Shown: positions 23,617-35,029, counted from the first letter of the stretch. The stretch is DNA of 64,000 bases from Lampris incognitus (GCF_029633865.1 NC_079219.1:14970310-15034309); one strand, 5' to 3'. The notes: generated by a model from the sequence alone, not told the origin. Numbers and translations are program-made.

Positions 23617-23792
23617 TGTGTGTGTGTGTTTGTGTGTGTGTGTGCTTTGCTTACCTCTATGAAGGAATTGAGTGTGTTGTTTGTGGGGTTGTGTGTGATG
23701 AGGAATCTCATGTTCTTATGGCAGAGTTCCACCGGGGCCGGACGGTTCATGTTGGCCATCACGACGCTTGTGCGCGTGGGATGACCTCTGAC
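21464..23792 (-). CDS. ptp4a3: ptp4a3 (PRL-3), complete coding region
   Basis: Membrane-anchored protein tyrosine phosphatase of the PRL family; PRLs bind CNNM magnesium transporters and promote growth and motility. Five coding exons on the minus strand: 23655-23759, 23221-23313, 22956-23086, 21866-21940, 21464-21581. Total 522 nt, 173 residues, the usual PTP4A3 length. The signature HCVAGLGR holds catalytic Cys104 and Arg110; the general acid Asp72 is in WPFDDG; Cys49, which forms the regulatory disulfide, is in VRVCDV. The protein ends CCSM, a CAAX prenylation box after a basic stretch. [26 protein letters not shown] and [14 protein letters not shown] favour PTP4A3 over PTP4A1/2. All splice phases agree and there is no frameshift. 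A possible acceptor at 23793 suggests an upstream non-coding exon. Confidence 0.96.
21866..21940 (-). CDS. ptp4a3: ptp4a3 exon 4
   Basis: Encodes (R)[18 protein letters not shown] followed by AIQLIRQ; phase 2 in and out; donor GACA|GTAAGG. Its acceptor GCATGCAG lacks a pyrimidine tract and is preceded directly by a (TG)42 tract on the sense strand. Confidence 0.95.
21951..22034. repeat. (CA)42 microsatellite at the ptp4a3 exon 4 acceptor
   Basis: Perfect 84-bp tract; in the transcript it is (UG)42 ending 10 nt before the exon. Confidence 0.97.
22272..22326. repeat. (TG)n microsatellite, ptp4a3 intron 3
   Basis: Near-perfect TG tract continuing into an imperfect TG/GA tract to about 22366. 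Confidence 0.93.
22844..22899. repeat. (CTGT)/(TC)/(CA) compound microsatellite
   Basis: Lies in ptp4a3 intron 3, about 55 nt past the exon 3 donor on the sense strand. Confidence 0.9.
22956..23086 (-). CDS. ptp4a3: ptp4a3 exon 3 (catalytic)
   Basis: Acceptor CTTCCAG|GAT, donor GGGGAG|GTCGGA, phase 0 in and phase 2 out. It carries the WPFDDG acid loop and the P-loop HCVAGLGR, split after the second base of the arginine codon. The donor is weaker than consensus (GTCGGA). Confidence 0.96.
23221..23313 (-). CDS. ptp4a3: ptp4a3 exon 2
   Basis: Acceptor CTCCCTAG|GAC, donor GTGGTG|GTGAGA, phase 0. Encodes [20 protein letters not shown] and then [11 protein letters not shown], including Cys49. Confidence 0.96.
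23441..23620. repeat. (CTAT)n(CTGT)n plus (TG)n microsatellites
   Basis: A tetranucleotide tract at 23441-23521 and a long TG tract at 23545-23613, continuing imperfectly to 23644, which is 10 nt from the ptp4a3 exon 1 donor. Confidence 0.95.
23655..23792 (-). CDS. ptp4a3: ptp4a3 exon 1 (first coding exon)
   Basis: ATG at 23759-23757 encodes [20 protein letters not shown], then [15 protein letters not shown]; donor GAG|GTAAGC in phase 0. Bases 23760-23792 would be 5' UTR if the acceptor ATCTAAAG|GTC at 23793 is used, implying a non-coding exon further right. Confidence 0.93.
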
Positions 23793-23799
23793 CTTTAGA

Positions 23800-26300
23800 T
23801 GTTAGCAGAACACTATTAGTACAAATGGACAACACGTGAGTGCAGCTTTTACTCTCTGAGGTATATGTAAGGCGTCTGTGTTGGAGGAAAATATACGATA
23901 TTCTTGGAAAATAAGATTTTTTTTGGAAATTTCATAACCCAACAGAGCTAAAAATACAATGTTTTTTTTTTTTTTTTTTTATCCCAGTGTTTGCCAGAAG
24001 GAACCCTACATATTCACATGGGGAACCAGATCGAAAGTCCAACTGGACTTTTGCCAAGGGGACGCGATCACCGTCATGCTTCATCTTCACAGCCAGCCTT
24101 TATGACTGGAAGTTTCCCCTTTTCAGTTTGACGTCTCACTGCTCACTTATTCAATTCTCCATGGATTGTTTTGAGTGTTTCCATGTAATGTTACATGGAA
24201 ATTTTACTGTAAACTTTGGTTAAATCACGCATCCTTCTGAGAAGTTAGTTTCAAGCAATTTGTACTGATAGCTGTAATCACGTCATGGCCGTGTTGTTGT
24301 AATATCAGATTGCATCACAATATTTCCCATTTAAAGTAAAACTAACCATTTCACAGTCCCCAAGATATTGGAAAAACTCATCTTGTCCTCATACCCACAA
24401 CTCATATGAAAGGTGTGAGGCTTATTTACAATTTTCAACAGATCAAGATGAGACATAAATGAAGCTCATTTGCATGTAAAACTCAAACAAGCATTGTGGC
24501 AGTCATATCATGGTGTTTTGTATTGACTTGATGACCAATGACTTGGATATCCTGCTAATGTTTATCTGTATCATGGGGAAAAACAGGAAATTTCCCTTTA
24601 CTTTATACAGATGTTGACACTACCCACTGTCAGTGAGAAAAAAAATCAAGCATGCCTCACATTTTTAATTCCAGAATGCTCACAGCTTTGACTGAGATAA
24701 GGATGTGACAACTGTGAGTTGTGATAATGGCGTCCTGCCAGGCTTCCGAGAAACCACTTGTCACAGTGAGGCATCACCTCACTGGATCACAGCACGGTGA
24801 ATATTTTACCTAGACATGGGTATTTCTCTTCAAAGATGAACTGGATGTATGCATAAAGCTATTACGCTGACATAAATTAGTTAGGCATGTCTTACATAAG
24901 AAAATATTTTCATGCTTGTGACTTGTAATTGTATGCACAAGCTGCATATTGAGTTGTCCACAGCCATGCCCTCATACCTGCTGAGAAGGAGATGCACTAA
25001 ATAGACCACAGGGTCTAGACCGTAGACTAGAAAAGAGCAAAGAAAGCCAGAGCAGGTGGAAACTCGAGTGACTGAACAAGCTGAATGACACCATCTGCAG
25101 TATTAAGGCTATACGGGAGTTCTTTCAGCAGTAGGCCATTAAAGTTCCCTGCATGTCAACAGAAAGGTCCAAGAAGAGGCGTGTTATTATGAGAGCAATT
25201 AGGTTTTGATGTCAACACGGTTTACAGTTTGCATCATGTCCATCCTCTCAGTGTGGCTTTGCAGTATCTAAACTTCACATTTGATTTAGTGCGATTGGTT
25301 TTTTCTCTTCTGTCTGTGTGGGCAGTCCCCGATAATGATTTATTATTGCATTACTTGCTTTACAGTAAATGAATAACCCATTGTGGATGTAATAAAAAAC
25401 ATTTTACTGCTACTATAATTGGTATATGAGCATGACAGAATTTCTGAGATGCTCAATACATAACAAGAGCCACATATAAAAAAAAAAAAAGAAAAACGCT
25501 TGGAACCTGCAGGGGAAAAATGGCATTTGTACATCCCTATATATAGTCACGGTTGGCCTCCCAGTCCCCTCTCACCTTTAGATGTTCACGACTAGCAGTC
25601 AGCTGTTTTCTTCAACACCCAGTCAGTGATATCAGTGCTCCCAGGTGATGCCGGCCTTCCCGACTGACCTCGAACTGTCAGAAATCTGTTTATGACTGTT
25701 TATGTTGTCCACGTGCTTGGGTCCTGTTGTCTTGAGTATTGTTTTACCCCATCAGTTGCCTTTCAGCTTCAGTCTGGCAGGCTCCACTGTGCTACTGCTT
25801 TCCACGTCTCTCTCTCTGTTTCTCTCTCTCTCTCACGCTCTCTCTCTCTCTTTCCTTCTTTCTCCAGTTAGCGTCCAGTGGCCAAACTCCACTGGTTACC
25901 CCATGAGCTGGCTGGGTCAGAGGACTACAGGCAAAGGTGATCCAGAGTTCAGGGCCCCAGAACAGCAGGATAGAGCATGGTGCCAGATGGGGGTGAGTCT
26001 AAATGTGTTGGGCGTGGCAGTAGTCACCGCTCCTGCGCACAAACTCCATCAACCAGCAAATCTGAAGAACAAAACACACATGAAAAACAATATTGTGACC
26101 GTGAAATCAAATGTTAACTCGGAGGAGTCAGTGGTACAAGATTTTTTCCCCCAAGTTTGGACACTTGCTTTTCATATCAACACCCCATAACCAGCCCTTA
26201 CGGCCAAGCTGCCATTGCCAACTGACATGTATCAGGTCAAATGATTGGCCCATTTACTCACCCTCTCTCTCTCTTTCTCGCTTCTCTCTTCTGCACTCAC
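23800..26300. other. Intergenic or ptp4a3 5' intron, no gene recognised
   Basis: AT-rich with homopolymer runs; CT-rich stretch at 25805-25865. The ORF at 25702-26190 has low-complexity composition and no domain. I cannot place a ptp4a3 leader exon here. Confidence 0.45.
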
Positions 26301-26309
26301 CCACACACG

Positions 26310-26316
<7 letters not shown>

Positions 26317-26376
<60 letters not shown>
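26317..26376. repeat. (CA)n microsatellite with CG interruption
   Basis: (CG)n then (CA)n; the matching poly-Thr/His frames are artefacts. Confidence 0.95.
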
Positions 26377-27054
26377 GCACTGCTTATTTTCTTATTATAG
26401 TTAAAAAACCCAGGGTTCGCCAACCAAGGCAAAAATGTTTAGAGCCGCATGCTGTGATAACGATATCAAAACAACTCTGACCTCATTATTTTTTGCCTGG
26501 TCCTGAAATATTGATGTTTTAACTTGGGTTTAAAATGTTAAAATCACATCATCACATGTTATTGCACAAAATCACAAGTCCCACAAAGATCTAGGTCAAA
26601 GGCTGGGAATAACATCTAAGTTTCCAATCCGCGTGTTTACATGGACCTGAGTATTCCGGTTCTGATCGGGCTTTTGGAGTACCCCCGTCTTTGTGTCTGT
26701 GCATTGCAGTCAATAGAGTGGAACGGATGAACACCAGACAAACGTCTTCATACCTCAGCTGTAGTTTTATTGAGGACAGACGTTGCTGTGATGTCATAGT
26801 TTCAGCGCCGAAAAGGATTACAAGACTTGGTGACAACGGTTCACACGAAAGAAAGAAAAAAAAACAATAAAACCGGAACTCCCCCGCAACCGAAGTACAC
26901 GTCACCAAAATGGACGCCTATGCAACAATCATTACGTCATGTAAACATCACAGCCCGAGTTCAGAAACCTGAATAAGCCCTTATGTCAGTTTTGAGGAAC
27001 CAGATTATGCTAGCTGGAGTACTCCGAAAGAAGCTGTTACTGCTGCATGTTTAA

Positions 27055-27135
27055 CCGGTTATTTTCTTGCCCGGTGCGGGATTCGATACGGGTGTACTTC
27101 ACCACAAGGCGACGTCACTAACCGCTCGGCTAAAG
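27055..27135 (-). repeat. tRNA-like repeat fragment related to the element at 52675-53047
   Basis: The minus strand reads TTTAGCCGAGCGGTTAGTGA then TATCGAATCCCGC, an A-box/B-box arrangement like tRNA-Ser. It is clearly similar to the tRNA-like part of the LTR-like sequence at 52915-53047. No acceptor-stem pairing is evident, so it is not a tRNA gene. Confidence 0.7.
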
Positions 27136-27214
27136 GGTCAGACCCGTTAGCTAGGGACTAATATGTATTATTATTAGTTTACACGTGTATAATACAGCTT
27201 AATCCGGTTTCTGA

Positions 27215-27300
27215 CCGCCGCCGACTACCTGCGCAGGCGCGGCTTCAGCCAAATCGCGTAACAGAAACACAAAAAATGGCGGCGACGAGAGCGCTTCACT
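27215..27300 (+). promoter_or_regulatory. Candidate GC-rich housekeeping promoter (NRF1- and YY1-like motifs)
   Basis: CTGCGCAGGCGCGG at 27230-27243 resembles an NRF1 site. AAAATGGCGGC at 27273-27283 resembles the YY1 consensus that often lies just downstream of housekeeping transcription starts. It is among the most CpG-rich stretches in the window. It could also drive ptp4a3 in the other direction; that is inference. Confidence 0.5.
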
Positions 27301-27489
27301 TCTGGAGCCTATTTTGCCGGTAACTGCTGCATATCTTCATCCACTTCTCCGTTGTCCTACACGGTGGCACTGACAGCCTGACACCGGTCAAAGTGGAGGA
27401 CATGTTTAATATTTCCTGTGGCTCTCTTCAATTGCTGGCAATAAGGTGGATAAGCCAAATCCGCAACACGATGTCGGCATATAACAGTG
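27276..27489 (+). CDS. Candidate first exon(s) of an unidentified gene
   Basis: Two start options follow the candidate promoter. ATG at 27276 encodes MAATRALHFWSLFC and reaches a possible donor CCG|GTAACT at 27320. Alternatively, one leader exon continues to ATG at 27471 (MSAYNS plus one base) with a consensus donor AGTG|GTAAGC at 27490. The second option joins the exon candidate at 28594 in frame. I do not recognise the protein. Exon boundaries are inferred from splice motifs only. Confidence 0.4.
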
Positions 27490-27825
27490 GTAAGCCCGCT
27501 ATGAGCCAACGTGGTCTAATTTTCAATTGCTACAGTCAATTTAATTCAAGGTCAACGGTTATGAATATCAGATTAACGATTTCAAAATTGCTTGCAGTTT
27601 GCGTTGTAAACATTACAGGCGCCGGCACAAATAGCATGCTGTAGTCAGTAACCGCGACGCTAGTATTTATTAGGACTGGTAAAAATCTGGCAATACAATA
27701 CTGTAACGTGCATGGATAAGAAGACACGCTGGCCGCTGGTGCGGGCGATACGGGTTCGCTTCCCGGCCGCGGCGGTTCCTGTGGTTGCGTTGTCCCCCGA
27801 ATTCGCTACAATATGTATCGCGATA

Positions 27826-28275
27826 CAGGGGTTACGATTCGATATGTTGCGAAATACTGCGATGCTGTAAACAAACAGGAATCAGGAGCAACTTATTGTT
27901 ATCTCTATCATGGACCTGCACACAAAAGAAACGAAATTCCGTTTCACCCAGCCCACTGTGCAACACAAAAGACAAAAATAGATAAACAAGGTGATATATT
28001 GTGATTTTATAGGCCTGTGTTCTTTGTGTTTACGCTACTTCCTGTCTCAGTTTACATTGTTACGTTGGAGTGGAAGAATCAAATGACTGAAGATTGCAAA
28101 ACTGCTATCTTACGGCGAGGGGGTTTATACACAACACAAAATGAACCGCTGTCTACCACAAATCTTTGCACGTGAACTGCTAGTTAAAAATTTATAATGT
28201 GTTTGAGAGTCGATTCAGTATCACAAAACACAATATCGCGATACTCAAGTGTATCGATATTTTCTTACACCCCTA
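27826..28275. mobile_element. hAT-like non-autonomous element
   Basis: Starts CAGGGGTTACGATTCGATAT; the other end, read in reverse, is TAGGGGTGTAAGAAAATATC followed by GATACACTTGAGTATCGCGA. The ends are related inverted repeats with a TATCGCGATA-type motif. No clear 8-bp duplication and no coding capacity. Confidence 0.55.
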
Positions 28276-28593
28276 GTATTAATCATGGATACGGGGATAT
28301 GGATAACCAGATTTCTTTGTGTTCCATGTAAACGCCATATCCCGAATATGATCAAAACCGGGATAAGCCTCATAACCGGTAAACGCAGTCCATGTGAAAA
28401 CCTACTTGGCAAATACATAGAATCCTATTTGGATATGTGTCTGTGTATTATTGAATAGTATGTTCCCATTATGTTCTAATCTTAAAAAATTGTATGGACA
28501 GCTACAAGTGAAATTAGTTCTATAAGCCTGCAAAACCCATGTTGTAATAATTTTAGTTTGTCACGTTAATTGAATAAAATTATACTTCCTCAG

Positions 28594-28643
28594 CGCATGA
28601 TACAAAGCGCCGAGGACGGAAACGCTTGAATGATAATACCCCG
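28594..28643 (+). CDS. Candidate 50-nt second exon of the unidentified gene
   Basis: Acceptor CTTCCTCAG|CG and strong donor CCCCG|GTAAGT. Joined to MSAYNS in phase 1 it reads AHDTKRRGRKRLNDNTP, a basic, nuclear-localisation-like stretch; the other two frames contain stops. No continuation exon was found up to 31 kb. Confidence 0.4.
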
Positions 28644-28649
28644 GTAAGT

Positions 28650-31060
28650 ATGTTATATACTGTACTTATAGGCCTAGGCTGAATTGATGTATCAGCAATA
28701 CAAAGCAATACACAGCATTATGGTCAGTTACGATGGAGAGACAGTCACAAAACGTTGTTGCAGGGGAATCTGTTACAAAGGTAGGACCAAATATTGCGGA
28801 TCTGTATTGGATAAAATATCTGGTTTGCAAGGAGGAAAATTACCGACCTTCACATAAATACTTGTAGATTATATCTGGTAAGTCTGTCTACTGTACCATA
28901 GCCCCTTTGTCAGTATTAGCCGGACGTGCTCTGCCTTATTACAATCATTTCATCAGGTAAAGGCAAATCTTTGAATGTATAGTTTTGGTTGTTAGCCAGT
29001 AAAATTGCTGCAGTCCATCATGATCAAGTGACTAACACAATATTTTGCAAGTATTTCTGAAATGACCATCGAACTGACAAAGAAATATAAGCGCAACAGC
29101 AGAATGAGTCATCATTTACCAGTCCCTTACCTGATACCCCAGGATGCACTATTCAAGCTAAGTGGCAGAAATTAATAATGTGGTGCTTCCAAGATTTTAC
29201 TTATAGGGAGAGATGAAGGAAAGGGTCAGCAGGTAAAAGAGAAACAGGTAGAGAGGGAAACTCTTGGGGGTGGGGGGGGGTGGAGCTCACTAGTGCTCCT
29301 CCCACACACTTGCCTGAACACCCAGACCGACAACCTAGAGAGCCAACAGGTAATCTGGGTAATCCTCTCTCTCACCTTTTCAACTGTCAGATTCAATTGA
29401 GCGCACACACACATGCACGCACACATGCACACACACGCACATGCACGCACACATGCACACACTCACACACACAGTCATTATGATCACACGCCAACTCACT
29501 CACTCTTCCAGAAGAGGGAAATTGCGGTCTATTCTTGGTAGCGGCTGTCTCCCTATATTTAGGAATTTACCTTGTGATGCCTCTATTTAGAGTTGGGTTC
29601 ATTTTTCCCCCCATTCACTCAAAGGCAAGTGTGAAGATAAGTTGTTTTACACCGATATTTTTTAACTACTTTAAGGTGAACTCTCTGAATTTATTGGACC
29701 TAAGGGGAATTAAACTCAGTTCTGCTTTTAGTTCTGAGCTGCTACAGGCACAGGTACAGTCACAACATAAGTATTTAACAGAGACCTTATTTAGAGACCT
29801 TTAAATAAACACAACAGTAGAAGAGCTTCAGTTAAATGTCCCAGACTGCTGTCGTAATTACAATTTAAAACTGTGTATCCAACATTTACATTACAACATA
29901 TGAAGACCATTTGCTTTAGAAAACAGTTTTTACTGCAGGATAGGCTGATTTTCAATAGTTAAGGCTAGTAATTAACACCAGGTTAGGGTAATAGTCAACA
30001 CAAGATATGGTCAAGTAAATATACTTGACAGGCTAGTGGGTTAGTTGCCAAGCACAGAGTAAATCTGGCTGCTCTAATGTGATCCAGTAAACACTGGTAG
30101 CTCTCTATGGCTCTATCTTTGGCAACGCTTACTCGAGTCACCCTGGATTTAGGCATGGACTACATGCCTGAATTGTACCTATAAGCCTGGCATTCCTTCT
30201 TACCTCAATAGACAGCTCGGTTTTTGTACAGGGGAGTCCACCAACCACCAATAGGCAGTTGCACCAAAGTCCTGTAGAGGCAGCAGGCTCCACCACAGTT
30301 TCAGCACTGTTATTCTACAGACTGACTGTTATAGTCCGACCTCGTGGACACAGTAGCTGTATTTATAACTGTATCTTTATGAGCAGGCTGACTGTATGTA
30401 ACATTAAGGTTTTGTAGAAAAACAGCAGTGTGCCCTGCCACTCCAATGGTATCACGCCTCTGTCATTTTACCCGCTGACAGTGTTCTTCAGTAAAGAGCT
30501 GCAGAACTCGAGAGGCTTTATAGCAGGATATTGAGCAAAACAGCTAAACTGACTTTCCCTTTTGAAGTCATGTATTAAATAAATATCTAGAACATCACTG
30601 TGTAAACGTAATTCTACAACGGTCTGGTGACTCTTGCACCACAGTCATCCTATTCACTGTTATCAAACCTTTTGGAGCAAAACAAGAGCTCCCCTTAGCT
30701 GCCAAGCCTCTGGCAGCTGAGTCTGTCTACTCGATCCGAACTGTGGCAGCAAAACAAAAAAACCTTTCACAAAAGCTCTGTGGCACCATGAGAACTTAGT
30801 GTGGCAACAACAACAAAACTAAAGCAGTGTCCTTTGAATTATTGCCCCCACCAGTCTCTGTGACTTGATAGTATTTTGCTGTTCCAACAGCAAAAAAGCT
30901 GGTTTCCTCTGGATTGCTGTAACAGTGAAGTCCAACAAACGCTGGTCAAGCTCTTCAGGTCCCTTTTCCCATGTGGCTATATGCCAAGTCTTTTACCAAA
31001 GAAAAGTCCAACAGAGTCTGCTACAAGTTGAAATATCTTGCAATCGATCCTCGGTCTGTT
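28650..31060. other. Unannotated intron or intergenic sequence
   Basis: AT-rich; a CA-rich stretch at 29400-29475; no coding frame or recognised repeat family. Confidence 0.45.
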
Positions 31061-31061
31061 A

Positions 31062-31148
31062 CTCACACTCACTCACTCACTCACTCACTCACTCACTCAC
31101 TCACTCACTCTCGCTCTCTCTCACTCACTCACTCTCTCTCACGCTCTC

Positions 31149-31221
<73 letters not shown>
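31062..31221. repeat. (CACT)n / (TC)n compound microsatellite
   Basis: Tetranucleotide and dinucleotide tracts; the overlapping Ser/Leu/Thr-rich ORFs are artefacts. Confidence 0.95.
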
Positions 31222-31225
<4 letters not shown>

Positions 31226-32195
31226 GAGTGAACTACCAGACCTCTTGTACAACTGCTTAGGCCAGTGTGAATCTGTCCAGTCAGTTGCAACTCTGCTTAT
31301 GCCAATTTACAGGTCCACTTCCAACCCTCTCCTGTTCCCGCCGAGAGGAACCCTGTGCAATTGCAAGGAATACTGGTATATCTCCTAGTTTGCCGCTCTC
31401 TACCTTGCTGAAGAAGCAGTGCAGTATGCTGAGCTGAGGATCCTCAGTGAGCTGGTCTAATCAGGCTGTGCAACCATCTGACCCTGACAGCCCTGTCACC
31501 AGCAGAGCACTCCACAGATAATGCTCTTAAAGCAGGGAGAGCGGCTTCCCTCCTTCCCTCACTCCCTCCGCTCCTACACTATTTTCCTCCCCTCCTCCTT
31601 TTGCACTTGCGGAGTAGAGAAGAGCCCCCTCCTCCTCCTCCTCCTCCTCCCCCAACCCCTCCTTCCCTCTCCTCACCCCTCCTTTTTCTTAGGTTGGGGA
31701 TTACAAGGTGGAGTCAAGTTTGGAGGAGGCCAATAACTCAGTGGTCTGACATGGGACCGGTACGTCGACAAACAGAGCTGTTGTTCCAGGCGGAGCGCTC
31801 CTTCCACTTCTTGTTGTTTTTCCTTTTAGTTCCTCTGACAGTTGAGTGACAACAGTAGTGAGAAAAAAAAAAAAAAAAGGTCCCGAGAGTGCAGAATTGT
31901 GTTGTTGTGATGACACCCTTGTCTCCTCCTTTTCTTGTCAGCTCAAGCGTTCTCTTTCCTTACCCGCCCCGAACCACTTTTAAAAATAGAAGCTTCTTTT
32001 AGCGACCAGACACATAACAGAGGCCAGACCTTTTTACTACTGGGGGCCAGTCCAAGAAAACAGACTTTCTTCTCAAATGACCAGAGAGTTTAGGGTTTCA
32101 AAAATGTAAAGGTCTTCTTTTGCAGTCAACCGACTCTGAAGCTGCCGAGTGTTTGAAAGTTCCCGTAGTGCTCTGGCCATTGATCAGATCAAATT
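31222..32195. other. Pyrimidine-rich sequence, no gene recognised
   Basis: 31545-31690 is strongly pyrimidine-rich with (CCT)n. It could be a 5' leader of a minus-strand gene, but there is no supporting exon. Confidence 0.35.
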
Positions 32196-32440
32196 AAATC
32201 AAGTCAAATCAAATCAATTTTATTTGTATGGCCCAATATCACAAATTACAAATTTGCCTCAGTGGGCTTAACAGCAACATAACATCCTGTCCTTAGACCC
32301 TTGCATCGGATAAGGAACAACTCCATAAAAACAAGAAAACCTTTTAACAGGGAGAAAAAATAGGAAGAAACCTCAGGGAGAGCAACAGAGGAGGAGGGAT
32401 CTCTCCCAAGACAGACAACGTGCAATGGATCAGACATTAC
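32196..32440 (-). mobile_element. L2-type LINE 3' UTR fragment
   Basis: Contains the block TTTATTTGTATGGCCCAATA, the block TTTGCCTCAGTGGGCTTAAC and AGGAAGAAACCTCAGGGAGA, found again at 57400-57650 and in reverse at 33500-33735. Confidence 0.88.
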
Positions 32441-32814
32441 TTTTAAGGGACTTGTAGAGTGGTGGATTCGGTAGCTGCTGTCAATGTTCTGCAGATGACA
32501 GGTGCCTATTGGGGTTAAGGACAGTCTGCAGTGTTAATGATTACAGGATAAAACATGCCATAAATGCAGTCAGTGAGGTGTGAATGCAAGAAATTCACTT
32601 TGCTATGGTCAGAGGACAGAAATCATTTGAGACTTAATTTCAAGCCATTGTATTGAATGGACAGAATACCGTGTAGCATAATGGAATAGAGAGAGAGGAT
32701 AACATGCAACAAAGGTGATGACGCTGATGAGGTTTACATAACTGTGTGCTCACATTATGACTTGGTGCAGTGGCAGATTTGTGCCTGCACATTTTCTCCA
32801 GGGAAGTGAGCAAA

Positions 32815-33738
32815 GAGTCTTAACCTGCCGTCAGACAATCTGTCTGTTGAGTCCATTAAATCCAAACTTAAAACTCATCTTTTTGCCTTAACCTACAATT
32901 AGTTGCTTTTAAATTGAAGGCTTCGCAACCTGTCCTGCATGGCGGGTCGGTTTCTGTCTCAGTGAATTTACCAAGCACTGTTCTGCCGACGAGATTATAG
33001 AGTATAGATTATTGATTATTGCAAACTGTTCTCTTCTCTCACATGTCTTTTCTCTCTCTCTGAATGATGTCTTCTCCTTTCTCTTCTGTGTATGTGAATG
33101 GTGTGATGTGAATCTCCCCTGTGTGTACGTGTAGTCTGTCCTCCTCCCAGGTCTCCATGGTGATGGTGGTTGCCACCTGGACCGCTGCTTGGCATCCTCG
33201 TCTTCACATTCTTTATATATGTTATAAATCCTTATAATTTTGTTATCCTGTTTCAATGTTGTATCCTCCTCTCTCCAACGTGTTACTTATGATTTTTCTT
33301 GTCTCTTCTCACATGTCCGTGAAAGGTGTGATGTAGTCGGTCCTCCTGTCAAGTCTACATGGTGATGGTGGTCACGTGGCTCAGGTCCCGGGCTGTTCCA
33401 GTGGCATCTGGACACTGCTTGGCATCCTCCTCATCATATTCTTCATATATTTTATAAGTCCATTATAATTCTGTTATCCTCTTTCAATGTTGTGTTGTGT
33501 AAATTGTGTAAACACAACATCCATTGCACATCTGTCCATCTTGGGAGATGTTGCTCTGTTGCTCTCCCTGAGGTTTTTTCCTATTTTTTCTCCATGTTAA
33601 AGGGTTTTTTAGGGAGTTGTTCCTTATCCGATGTGAGGGTCTAAGGACAGGATGTTGTATTGCTGTAAACCCCACTGAGGCAAATTTGTAATTTGTGATA
33701 TTAGGCCATACAAATAAAGTTGACTTGACTTGACTAAA
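32815..33738 (+). mobile_element. L2-type LINE 3' end
   Basis: Opens with the C-terminal codons of the L2 protein (SIKSKLKTHLFALTYN then stop, 32848-32900), followed by the 3' UTR ending CATACAAATAAAGTTGACTT and short TTGAC repeats. The same C-terminus (KCKTHLFTLAYN) is seen at 57886. 5'-truncated. Confidence 0.87.
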
Positions 33739-34224
33739 GGATATTTCTGTTTTGTTTTTTTTTCACAACTTGGGTCTTATTTTCATCGTTTTTGCCGTCT
33801 TGCACAACAGTTATGATATCATGTTATTCACCGGCTTCATTGTTGAGATTTTAGACATGGGACCACCGCTTTACAATGGTGGCAACTGAACACTGTCCTT
33901 TTAACAAAACAACAACAACAAAGACCCTGGTTCCTCTGTTAGACTGTGTACAAAACTTTCCATTATCTATGACTTCTCAATTATGCTTGCTGGGTAGTTA
34001 TTAAATGAGAACTACTACCTATGGTAAGTATAGGTTGGAAATTCCTGCTAGTTGAACCAGAAATTAGCTTAGCGATGCAATTGACCATTTATAATGTAGG
34101 ATATTTCTGGTAAGGGCTTTTAACTTGTACTTGCATTTTCAGTTCCAAATACGTGGTCTGGATAATTGGGTTGAATTGGGCCTGCTGAAACATGTCTGAC
34201 ACTGGTTTTCCATTACCCTATAAC

Positions 34225-34670
34225 TTCCCCTGGATCGCCACCTTGACATGGTGGAGAAGCCTGCATGTACTAATGATCCCAAGAGCTATGCCATCCAGAG
34301 CTTGGCTCCTGGGAGGGTCCTCCAAGGTGGATAGGTCAAGGGGGAGGTTCCAGACGAAGCACGACCCAACAAAGACCTCAACGGCGGAACTGGTGGAAGA
34401 TGTCTCCAGGTCATAACAGCAGTGAAGGTGAATGAAGGCTGCAACAGAGGGTGGTCCCCAATCATCTTGGTTTTCCATGCCATTGGACTCTGGCCACCCT
34501 CTGCCAAGGACCGTGTGGTGGCTGCAGGTGCATCAGCCTCTCCCTGTAAAAAGCTGTCATGAGCAGGTATCCTCCTGTTATACAGCTCCAGGATCAGCCT
34601 CTATGCCCACCTGAGGACTCAGAAGCACCCAGAAGGAGGATAGTCATACTGAACCCCGAGTGACTGCCAA
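34225..34670 (+). repeat. Unclassified dispersed repeat (LINE 5'-UTR-like)
   Basis: GGATCGCCACCTTGACATGG starts a segment that I recognise as dispersed in fish genomes and that may be the 5' part of a LINE, but it has no open frame here. Classification is uncertain. Confidence 0.4.
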
Positions 34671-34786
34671 TGATGATGATAATTGCCCTATAAGAAACCA
34701 ATGTAAAGCTGAGTCCAGTGATGGTCCCATATCCAGAATTTCAACAATGACGTCAAATGATAAAATGATATCATGGCCATCCATCC

Positions 34787-34855
34787 ATCCATCCATTATC
34801 CAAACCGCTTATCCTGCAGGATGAGCAGGGTAAGCGGTTTGGATAATGGATGGAT
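34787..34855. repeat. Perfect foldback of two SINE 3' ends
   Basis: 25-nt arms (34787-34811 and 34831-34855) are exact inverted copies containing TATCCAAACCGCTTA, around a 19-nt loop. Each arm is the 3' end of the SINE family at 63293-63705. Confidence 0.9.
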
Positions 34856-35029
34856 TTGATATCATAACTGATATGCATCGTGACAAACTATGAAAATAAG
34901 ATCCATGTTAAAAAAAATAAGTATTATCCTTTAAAGGATTTGAAATTCCTTTCTACCCTATTGTGATAGGTGTATGCTTTTTTTCTCATACATTTCAGAG
35001 CCATAGACTGTTGATAGATGAAAGTTAGT

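Noticed and set aside
25702-26190. 162-codon ORF with a leucine/serine-rich stretch
   Set aside because: The hydrophobic part is a CT-rich low-complexity run; no domain, no splice support.
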